Below are positions 52,301-61,365 of a stretch of 64,000 bases of DNA, in pieces. Origin of the DNA: Cladopsammia gracilis (Eukaryota; Cnidaria; Anthozoa; Scleractinia; Dendrophylliidae); the NCBI GenBank assembly GCA_022457155.1, contig JAJGOT010000323.1, positions 498,501 through 562,500 of the forward strand. The letters are read 5' to 3'. The first letter of the stretch is position 1. Every line of letters starts with the position of its first letter. A program made the position numbers and the translations under genes. The notes beneath the pieces were generated by a model. That model searched no databases. It saw only the letters and a list, made by a program, of their open reading frames with translations, and was not told the origin of the DNA.

Positions 52301-55300
52301 TAGGGACCACAGAGAAAAAGAAGAATGTGAGTGCAACCAGCTAAAAAACAGCTACTTCGAATTTTGAGCCGCCCACTTTTCAGTGAAAAGGCTTAATGTG
52401 TGTTAAACAAACCTGAATGAACAGTGAAAGTTGTGCAAAGCAATGTTAATAAATAAAATGTAAGCTTGCTTACACGAAAAACTAATGAACAGACAGGTTA
52501 CAGTTGAGGGTTTTTATGAAAAACATCTTGCCTTCGTCACTCAATTGCCAAGCTGCCTACTATTATATCTTAACCGTCTGTAGCACTAAAATTTAGTGAA
52601 AACCCTGGCGGATGGAAGGGGAAAGGTACAAAAGAGAGTGAGGCACCTTCTCTCCCCAGTTTCCTTGCTTTTTTCTACACTTGCAATTTCTCCTTGGTGT
52701 TGCTCCGCACTATCCAAATTCCTGGGACAGGCTATAATCTTTACAAAGCCATGAAAGGTTCTGAAATAGATTATTCAAGATTGTTTCACTCCAGAACTCC
52801 CAAATCCTTTTTTTTTTTTTGACCTAATAGGTCTGGCTTGTTTAATCCATTTGATTGGACATACATTATGTTACATTACTGCTCAAAACTCTTTGAAGTC
52901 CCGGGCTAAAAGTTGGCAGTTGCCTGGTTGCCAAAAACGACTTACAGTTGTTTTTACATAACTTTACCGCGACGTGTTACGAAGTTCGTTGGGAAATTGA
53001 GTACTAGGTAACGAACTAGCCAATTACGTTGCGAGTTACACAATTAAATTGCGGTTCGGAACTTCGGCGCGAATGAAGTTCAAAACTTTTAAGTCCAGAT
53101 ATTGTAAACTATGGCATATTTTCAAGTCAAAACAATGTCTGAGCTCTGGATACTTTTCTGAAAGATTTGTCTGAAAAATTGGATAATTGTGCCATTGGTC
53201 TTGCACGTACAGCATATACATAAAGGCGATGTTGTTTATATTTAAGTCGACAAGATGCCGCTATTCTGTAAGTCACGTAACAACCTATAAATGAATAATA
53301 TTCTTGTCTCCTTCAAAGTACATTTACAATGATTTCCCACTCTTAGTAAGATTTACTGTCGGTTAAGAAAGGATTATTTTAAAGCGATAATGTAAAACTT
53401 ACGAACAGATGTTTTGAAATTCAAAGCTTCGCATTGCTCATCAAAGTTTGCTGTACAGGTACGAAGCCAGTTGAGGAATTAGTTTCCAGACAAGGCTTTC
53501 AGAAAAGTATCCAGAGCTCAGAAATTATTGTTTCGACTTGAAAATATGCCGACTATACGTAGTTTGCAATATCTAAACTTCAGAGTTTATATGAACTTCG
53601 TTCGTGCTCAAATTCCGAAGAACGTTTCGAAGTTCGCAATTTGATTGTGAAATTCGCAACGTAATTGGCTAGTTAGTAACCTAGTACCCAATTTCCCAAC
53701 GAACTTCGCAAAACGGCGCGGTAAAGTTATGTGAAAACAACTGTAAAACTGAGTCACCAAAAGTTGAGGTTTGATCACCCAATATGCGACTATGTTACAA
53801 ATTTCGAAAAGTTGCAATGTAAATTATGCGAATTACAAACTTAAAATAAAACTAATTGTGCAGTTTAATTGGACTACCTTTGTCTTCATTTCTTTTTGTA
53901 ACTCTAAGTTCATCAATTTTAGTGTATATTTAGTTCTGAAATGGAAAATTCTGAGCAGTTTTAACAGCTAGTAGTTTCATGAGCGATCCACATTCAAAAC
54001 ATCTAGACACCATTTTGATTTTGTGATTGCCACATGACTCTAGACTTACCCAGAGATCTGTGCAGGATGGTTTCGAAGTCGCACATGTTTCTGCTTTGAG
54101 AACAAACTTTCAGTTTTTCATTTTAAACTAGAGAACATTGAGGGCTACTTTATTTTGGGATGGGCCACTAAGAATTCAAACAAACTGGCCCGACTGGCCA
54201 CCTGGCACTGCAGGGGTTAATTTTTAGCTCTGGAAGGTCCCTATTTCTTTACTGTCGTCATGATTGAAAACATAACCATACTCAATACAAGGCTGTGCTC
54301 TCAGAAGAATCAAAGGGAGCCTTAACCCTTTAAGCCCTAAGTGTGATCAACATCAAATTTCTCCTTGTAATATTAATGCCTTATCAATCAAAAAGGTCAT
54401 GAGAATTAAGGACATGATCACACAAGATGAGTTCTCTTGACATCCAGGCAAACAATTTCTCCCCGCTACTTCTGTAGGAAATGTATAGGACTAGAAATGA
54501 GAATTTAAATTTTGATAATTTTAGGGCTTAAAGGGTTAAGGCTCCCAACTATGGAATCTGGAGTGCCCAGCACTTACTCTTTATGCAAAAAGTAAGTTTT
54601 TCAAATCACCCAAAGACAACAGTTAATAGCCTGAGGCCCATGGCACTGCTAGAGCACAGCCCTGATATCGGTCACAATCTAAAGGTTTTTGTGTTTTTAA
54701 CATTATTTTGCCCAGGTTATCAACTATAGTGAATCACGGACTGCAGAGGACATTTGTGAGCAGTCTTCTAAGCTCATAACATTCATAGACCTTGCTGGGC
54801 ATCACAAATACTTGAGAACAACAATCTTTGGTCTAACTGGCCATTCTCCAGATTTTGCTATGCTTGTTATTGCTGGAAATGCAGGTGTAGGTGCGTGTTG
54901 AACGTGTATACAGGTGTATGTTATAACATCGTGACGTATGTAAGAAAAGCTAGAATGTACCGGTACACACATCACTTGGAGCTACATGTTACAAGTTTGC
55001 CTAATTTATTATTGTACAAAAGATTAATTTGTAGTCTTTCTTATACTTCCACATTAATTTTATTTATTATATGGCTGTCCTGGTCCGTGATGAAAAGGAG
55101 CATAATTGGTTCCCTGAGCAGTCCGAATTTTTGCATACGGACTGTAAAGATGGACTGCTTGCAATTTAATTTTGAAGAATTGTTTTTAATATAAAACATT
55201 AAACAAAGAAAGCTTTCTTACTAAGTAGAAACACTGTTTCTTCATGTTTGGCTAAACTGTAACGAAAGTGCAGGCCTGAAAAATGCAAAGTATATGCTTA

Positions 55301-58300
55301 ACTTTGGCGGGCATTTTCTGAGAACAAGATGCATTAAAATATCAGCAAAATTTTAAAAGAGCTGTAATAATTAAAACTTCATTGAACTAGCCTGTTTGGT
55401 CCGTATTGGGAAATATTGGTCTCGTTCTTTTTTTGCAAGTCCATGCATACACCTCACCTTCGGCTCGGTCCATAAACTTGCAAAAAAAACTTGACCAATA
55501 TTTTCCCAATACAGACCTCACGCTAGTTCAATAACATCTTTGTACATACAACTGTGTGAGCTTAACCGTTGGACGTACATGCAAAGTTATACCTCCACCG
55601 TGGTACAAGGGGGGGTATTGCAACCCCCCCCCCCCTTGGGTGTTTGCGATGTTGCAATATTCTGGAAATATTTTACATCTGATAGATAGCCCGTAATGTG
55701 TTCTACAAGATAAGGTAAATATTATGGGTTGTGGTGCTGCTGGGGGTCCATGACAGCATCCAAAATGGTTGCCAAGGTGGCCGCCATCTTGGATTTTACA
55801 AAAAATTCAAATTTTTTGAAAAAAGGCGGAAATTTCAAATATTATTTGCTAGAGTTGCAAAATAACATACAATTAAACATTTTGATGCTTTTGTGCTTTT
55901 GGTAGCATTTTATATGTTTTTCACTGAAAAAAGTAAAAACACACATTTTTGTTAAAAAATGGCTTGACCACATGTTACTTATGACGTCATATCTCGTTAC
56001 CATAGCAACTGGTTGTTGCCAAACTTTACCAAAATGTGCCTCAAGGATAAACGAACAGCTACTGAAAATGGCATGTGCTAATCTTAAATGGTCTTGAAAA
56101 TATGCGAGAAAAACCTTCAGTGGGGGGAGGGGGTGGCAACCACCCCCCCCCCCCCCCCCTTGTACGACCAAGGGTTAATATTAATAGCATTCGCATGACT
56201 TCTCGTGCATTTTGTCACATTTTCTCAGTTTTTTTCAGTTTAGGCAAAATTAGAGCACAATCAAAAAATAACTAAAAATTTGACATGATTTCAATGATTA
56301 TTGCACTAATTTTGTGTTGGTTGCCCTATGCCTGCTGTTTTGAAAGCAGATGAGGTGGAATGGTCTACTGACAAGTCTGTTCATAAATTTGTCAAATGTT
56401 TGATTTTTGACCGATTGTAAATTTATTATGTTTAGTGGGAACTACAAAAGAGCATCTGGGTTTGGCCATGGCCCTCACCGTACCTACCTTTGTAATTGTA
56501 AACAAGACAGATGTCTGTTTGCCGACAATGTTGGATCGAACCCTGAGAGTTCTTGACAGACTTTTAAAATCTCCTGGCTGTAACAAAGTTCCTGTAGTTG
56601 TCCAAACTGAAGATGATGTGATAGTTGCTGCAGCAAATTTCATCTCTAATCAGTAAGTTTACATGTTTGGCTACCATGTAAATGACAGCTGCCATCTGAG
56701 ACACTTTCTTTGTTTCTATATCTCAGTTAAGTAAGGGATGGACCATTAGAAAAGTGATGGGGGGGGGGGGGGTGGGGCAAAAGCAAAAAAAAAATTTTTT
56801 CCCAGTAAATTATTAAGAAAAAAAATATATTCCCACGCATTATCGCAAAAAAAAAAATCTGCCCAAGGAAAATTAAAAAATAAAGTATTAAAAAAAAAAA
56901 TTCCAGCCATCGAGTGAAAAAAAAAAAAAAGATTTCCACCTTAGGTGGACAAAAAAAAATTTCTTGCCTCTCCCAAAGTTCCCACCCCCCCCCATCACTT
57001 TTCTAATGGTCCATCCCTAAGATGAAACAAGCGTTTTTCAGTCAACACATCTTTTTTATTATTTTGCAGTTTTTCAAGTGCCCTCAGTTTCAAGAATGTT
57101 TCCTCAACTTTGTATTTCATTTATGATCAAAGGCTCCTATGAGCCAACTCTTGAATACAACATGTTCTTACCCTCCCCTTCTTAGATGATTTACTTCACT
57201 GACCCCACCCCCCCTCCCCTCCCTCAGATACCACATAGCTCTTAACAACCTCTACTTTCATTGGACCTGGGTATCATGCAGCTATATTGTTTTCAGGGCT
57301 AGGGTCCATTGTTGGGTTGTTTGTTCTATTGTTTTCTCAGCAAATCATAGAAGACCTTGTAAGAGCTGTGTACTGCCCTCCCCTCCCTACGTCCGACTCC
57401 CCTCCCCTCCCTTCCCCACCCTCCAATTCTGTTTCCATGGGCAAGGCAGGTGACCATTACATATTGGAGGCTCAATGTTCTCCGACCCTCTCCTCTCATT
57501 GGCATTTTGCTTCCCCCCCGCCCCCCCCTTGCATCTAACTCCACCCTCCCCTCCGTCCAACACCGTCCCCATGGTTGAGGTAGATGACCACTGCATATCG
57601 CAGGCTCAGTGTTAACAGCCGATTGAGCGATCAAGTGAATTTTTGCCCCGCTGCTATAGCTGGTACATGGGCGGCATGGTGGTCTAGTGGTTAGCACGTC
57701 GGACTTTCAACCTGAAGGTCGGTGGTTCGAGCCTGGTCTCTGTCGTCGTATTGTTTCCTTAGACAAGAAACTTTACTCCACACTGTCTCTCTCCACCCAG
57801 GTGTATAAATGGGTACCGGCGACAAAATGCTGGGGGTAACCCTGCGATGGACTAGCATCCTATCCAGGGGGGAGTAGCAATATTCCTAGTTGCTTCATGC
57901 TACGGAAACCGGGTTAAGCTACGGCCGTGTGGGCCATCGTGGCCCGAGTGCGAGTGCGACTTTATAGCTGGTACAATGCTTTGCATATTCACAAGTTAAA
58001 ACAAACAAGTGGGTGTGGCAGTGAATGAAAGTGGGCAGGGTAGTGATGTGTAAATTTGGCTCCATTCCATGGTTTGGTGGTTTTCGTAGTATTTGTAGTG
58101 TACAGTCAAAGCTCTCTGAGTGTACATCTTGTAAGTGAACAGCTCCACTTACGGCCACCTTGACAAATCACTGTTTGAATTCTCCTCTTACGAGAATCAT
58201 TCCCGTAAGCGACCAGCTCGAGTTACAGACAATTTCTCTGCTTCCCGAGGGTGGCCGCTTAAAGAACCAATACAAGAAAGTCTGACTTAGTGATTGGTAC

Positions 58301-59007
58301 ACAAACCAACGTAAATTTCTTCTTTCCTTTAGGGTGACACCTGTTTTCACTGTGTCCTGCGTAACTGGTGAGAATCTGAATCTTGTCAGAAGGTTTCTAA
58401 ATCTTGTACCTCCTGCAAGATCACCCATGGATCAGGAGAAACTGGCACAGCAATTTACAGAGTATCAGGTGATTTTCCTCATGATCAATTCAAGCAAAAA
58501 TGTGCACTTTTAGCACAAAGTTTTCAAGAATCTGTCCTACTGCAGTGTATATGATGATGATGATGATGATGATGATGAAGATGACAACGACAATGATTGA
58601 TGATGATGATATTACTTTATTTTAGTTTAAAAAAATATTTATGAGAGGAGAACAATATTATGACTATACATGTATGTACTGCTTTGCCACTGTCTCTTAA
58701 ACTCTCTTGAAGATACTATAAGTTAATTAGGCTGTTTAATATGCACTACATATGCACATTTCCTGGAGGAAACACAGACATGTCTGGCCATATGATAAGA
58801 TTTATGTAAATGGTAGATTAATTTGCCATGCTTGGTTGCTTTGGCCTATAGATCCTTGGACTATCCATGACAGAAAAGGGACTCTATTTTTGATAATTTA
58901 CTCTGAATTATTTAGAGATTTAATTCTCTAGTCGTCATGTGTGTCTAGGTGGATGAAATCTTCAATGTCCCAGGCACTGGTCCTGTTGTTGGTGGAACTC
59001 TGGAAAG
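49356..59007 (+). CDS. GTPBP2: GTPBP2-like translational GTPase, 5' two-thirds (8 exons, continues past window or large intron)
   Basis: GTPBP1/2 proteins are relatives of EF-Tu/eEF1A that act in cytosolic ribosome rescue and mRNA surveillance. Exons 49356-49445, 49526-49552, 51186-51482, 51957-52154, 54716-54890, 56436-56652, 58333-58468 and 58949-59007 are GT-AG with agreeing phases and give ~399 residues; human GTPBP2 has about 602. Start [15 protein letters not shown] is unlike vertebrates, but EGNVEYK|LKLV and [17 protein letters not shown] match GTPBP2 better than GTPBP1. Motifs: G1 GNVDAGKST (148-156), G3 DLAGH (229-233), G4 NKTD (285-288). Exon 8 ends in [11 protein letters not shown], the start of beta-barrel domain II, with the codon split at AG|gt. 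No later exon was found in 59008-64000. Several inverted-repeat elements and a SINE lie in its introns. The GTPBP1/2 choice is fairly but not fully certain. Confidence 0.9.
50443..50624. mobile_element. 182-bp TA-flanked miniature element, GTPBP2 intron 2
   Basis: The ends are GACAAATTCGGCTAACGCAT and a near-complement, with arms of ~38 bp and TA on both sides (50441-50442, 50625-50626). The centre is another palindrome of ATTTCCATATCAATG. Confidence 0.85.
50925..51110 (+). repeat. Dispersed repeat after a poly(G) run
   Basis: After ~20 G residues comes sequence matching ~27375-27480: TTTTAGGGGTCAAAATTTG, TAGAATTATCGCGGTACC, AATATGACAGAAT. It ends ~75 bases before exon 3 of the GTPBP2-like gene. 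Confidence 0.7.
51760..51802 (+). repeat. Retroelement-like 3' tail (AATAAAACTTG plus TTG run)
   Basis: TGAAATAAAACTTG followed by (TTG)n resembles the tandem tail of L2/CR1-type LINE or SINE copies. The upstream 100 bases are probably the end of the same element. Confidence 0.5.
52912..53775. mobile_element. ~860-bp foldback element, GTPBP2 intron 4
   Basis: Arms of ~270 bp pair with moderate divergence: ACATAACTTTACCGCG with CGCGGTAAAGTTATGT, GAAGTTCGTTGGGAAATTGA with CCAATTTCCCAACGAACTTC, and CTCTGGATACTTTTCT with AGAAAAGTATCCAGAG. The middle (~53180-53490) is single-copy looking. No frame of note. Confidence 0.8.
54315..54546. mobile_element. 232-bp miniature inverted-repeat element, GTPBP2 intron 4
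   Basis: GGGAGCCTTAACCCTTTAAG at the left and CTTAAAGGGTTAAGGCTCCC at the right are exact complements for at least 26 bp. It ends 169 bases before exon 5. Confidence 0.85.
55381..55532. repeat. 152-bp inverted repeat, GTPBP2 intron 5
   Basis: ATTGAACTAGC and GCTAGTTCAAT form the tips. CCGTATTGGGAAATATTGGT pairs with a near-complement before the right tip. Confidence 0.75.
55599..56170. mobile_element. ~570-bp element with G/C-run termini
   Basis: The left end TGGTACAAGGGGGGG and the right end CCCCCCCTTGTACGACCA are complementary apart from run length, followed inward by TTGCAACCCC and its mirror GGGTGGCAACC. The interior has short repeats such as AAAATGGTTGCCAAGG and is non-coding. Confidence 0.7.
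56734..57018. mobile_element. 285-bp inverted-repeat element, GTPBP2 intron 6
   Basis: AGGGATGGACCATTAGAAAA and its exact complement mark the ends, each continuing into a G or C run. The middle is largely A and T runs. Confidence 0.85.
57250..57385 (-). repeat. Inverse copy of the repeat at ~27150-27270
   Basis: Shares CATTGGACCTGGGTATCA and TGTTCTATTGTTTTCTCAGC (complemented in the first copy). Followed by C-rich TCCCCTCCC sequence to ~57570. Confidence 0.75.
57668..57962 (+). mobile_element. tRNA-derived SINE with 13-bp target-site duplication
   Basis: The head (57669-57741) is tRNA-like, with the A-box TGGTCTAGTGG and the B-box GGTTCGAGCC at normal spacing, the internal RNA polymerase III promoter. 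The body contains GGTGTATAAATGGGTACCGG, a block seen in many metazoan SINEs. The identical 13-mer TATAGCTGGTACA lies at 57655-57667 and 57963-57975, proof of target-primed insertion. It lies in sense orientation in intron 6 of the GTPBP2-like gene. It is not a functional tRNA gene: the acceptor ends do not pair. Confidence 0.9.
58553..58610 (+). repeat. (GAT)n microsatellite, interrupted
   Basis: About nine GAT units, a variant stretch (GAAGATGACAACGAC) and four more units, in intron 7. Confidence 0.9.
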
Positions 59008-59156
59008 GTAACAGCCCTCACCACCTTAACTGTGTCCCCTACGTAAATTTTGTCTAAACCTTGTTTTAATGTTTGTAATTTTTGAGTTTGTGGTGAAGGT
59101 AGATCTACACAAAAATAGTCTTTTCTCTCTCTTAAGAACAACTCTGGGACATAATA

Positions 59157-59560
59157 GACCAATATCATGCTAGCAGGGCATGAAAACATATTTAATTTAA
59201 AGGGGAAAAGAATGCAGTATCAAATTCAGCACATCAATATTAATTAAACTGTAAAGTTTCGTAAAGATTGCTCGTACACTGAAGGAGATATGAACTTTTG
59301 AAACTAAGTACTCTGGCCTAATTTTTACAAAAAATGTATGGGGAAAACATGAAAACGAGGCTGGACGGGCAATCTATGCCTGTCCACCATACATTTCTTT
59401 GTAAAAATGCTCAGTTTTAAAATTTCATATCTTCTTCAGTTTGCTAGCAATCTTTACAAAACTTTGTAGTTTTACTAATATCGATATGCTGAATTTGATG
59501 CTGGGCTCTTTTCCCAATAAACTAAATTTATTTTTGTGTCATGCTAGCGTGATATTGGTC
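59157..59560. mobile_element. 404-bp TA-flanked inverted-repeat element
   Basis: The ends are GACCAATATCATGCTAGCA and a 1-mismatch complement, with TA at 59155-59156 and 59561-59562. The arms continue inward (AGCACATCAATATTA with TAATATCGATATGCT; AGTTTCGTAAAGATTGCT with a near-complement). It begins 150 bases after the last GTPBP2 exon seen. Confidence 0.85.
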
Positions 59561-59562
59561 TA

Positions 59563-60284
59563 TAGAGTGTAGCAATTTACAGTTTTGTCAATTTTTCTTC
59601 CATTTTTTGAGCTATTTTGAAAAAAATAGCTCATTAGCAGGCGCAAAGGTTGGTTTGTGATGTTTGTTTGTTAGTTAGTATGTTTGTATGTATGTCTTGC
59701 GTTATGTCACACCAATCAGATTGTCTCTAGTATGTACACCGTGTATTATGTCAGCCAATCAAATTCTCGCTTCTAAAATGGTATTACTGAAGGTCAAAGA
59801 AGGGCACTTGGCATGAATTGAAAATCAGCCATCTTGGATGTTCGCGATTGTTGCCTCAAACACTAAAAGTGTAAAGTTTTGAAGATTTGTTGGTTGGGAA
59901 TTGTGCAGTAATCCCGACTGGCTTGCTAACATTGCAATAGGAAAGGGCATTTATTCGGAAATACTGCCTAAAATGTGCTCTATGCATGAATTGTACAACT
60001 TTTTTAAAAAAGACTAGAATTTTCAGAAAATAATAATCCTTCAATTTGGATGCATCAAATTTCTGTACAGGACTTTTCTGGTTGATTACAGAGACAAGTT
60101 GCTCATTTCACTGGGGCCGTAGTTTCGTCATAAAATAACTCCGAAGATCCCGTTAAAAAGCTAGCCAAAACTTCCCACCTATTTTCATACCCTAACCCTT
60201 TAGGCTAGAATACAAAAGCAAACTTTGCATTTTTCCACCTTAATAGAGTTTTGGTCCCAGAGGGCCCGTTTCTCGAAAGTCCAA
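59563..60284. other. Non-coding, no gene seen
   Basis: A short perfect hairpin GAGCTATTTT-(N)-AAAATAGCTC lies near 59608-59632. Otherwise nothing is recognised. Confidence 0.5.
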
Positions 60285-61365
60285 CATCATTGACCCAATA
60301 TTTATGCAGCGGGAGGCCTACATCATTGGCCCAATATTAGTGTAGCCAGAGCCCTACATCATTGGCCCAATATTAATATAGCCAGAGCGCAACTTCATTG
60401 GCCCAATATTAATGCAGTCAGAGCCCTACATCATTGGCCCAATATTAATATAGCCAGAGCGCAACTTCATCAGCCCAATATTTGTGTAGCCAGAGCCCTA
60501 CATCATTGGCCCAATATTAATGCAGCCAGAGCCCTACATCATTGGCCCAATATTAATATAGCCAGAGCGCAACTTCATTGGCCAAATATTAATGTAGCCA
60601 GAGCCCTACATCATTGGCCCAATATTAATATAGCCAGAGCCCTACATCATTGGCCCAATATTAATGTAGCCACAGCCCTACATCATTGGCCCAATATTAA
60701 TATAGCCAGAGCGCAACTTCATTGGCCCAATATTAATGCAGCCAGAGCCCTACATCATTGGCCCAATATTAATATAGCCAGAGCGCAACTTCATTGGCCC
60801 AATATTAATGTAGCCAGAGCCCTGCATCATTGGCCCAACATTAATATAGCCAGAGCCCTACATCATTGGCCCAATATTAATGTAGCCACAGCCCTACATC
60901 ATTGGCCCAATATTAATATAGCCAGAGCGCAACTTCATTGGCCCAATATTAATGCAGCCAGAGCCCTACATCATTGGCCCAATATTAATATAGCCGGAGC
61001 CCAACTTCATTGACCCAATATTAATGTAGCGAGAACCCTACATCATTGGCCCAATATTAATATAGCCTGAGCGCAACTTCATTGGCCCAATATTAATGCA
61101 GCCAGAGCCCTACATCATTGGCCCAATATTAATATAGCCAGAGCCCAATATTAATGTAGCCAGAGCCCTACATCATTGTCCCAATATTAATATAGCCTGA
61201 GCGCAACTTCATTGGCCCAATATTAATATAGCCAGAGTCCAGCTTCATTGGCCCAATATTCAGGTAGCCAGAGCCCTACATCATTGGCCCAATATTAATG
61301 TAGCCAGAGCCTTACATCGTTGGCCCAATATTAATGCAGCCAGAACCCTACAGCATTGGGCGTTA
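60285..61365 (+). repeat. 36-bp satellite, about 30 units
   Basis: The consensus unit is CATCATTGGCCCAATATTAA plus TGTAGCCAGAGCCCTA. Two unit types alternate in long stretches: GCCCTACATCATT with TGCAGCC/TGTAGCC, and GCGCAACTTCATT with ATATAGCC, giving a partial 72-bp higher-order repeat. Units are 85-100% alike by eye. Each holds the overlapping inverted CCAAT words ATTGGCCCAAT. No frame is kept through the array. Confidence 0.95.

Noticed and set aside
57669..57741. Candidate tRNA gene
   Set aside because: A and B boxes are present, but the acceptor stem does not pair and it continues into a SINE body with a 13-bp target duplication.
58962..59189. 75-codon minus-strand frame opposite the last GTPBP2 exon
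   Set aside because: It overlaps a real exon in antisense and has no domain.
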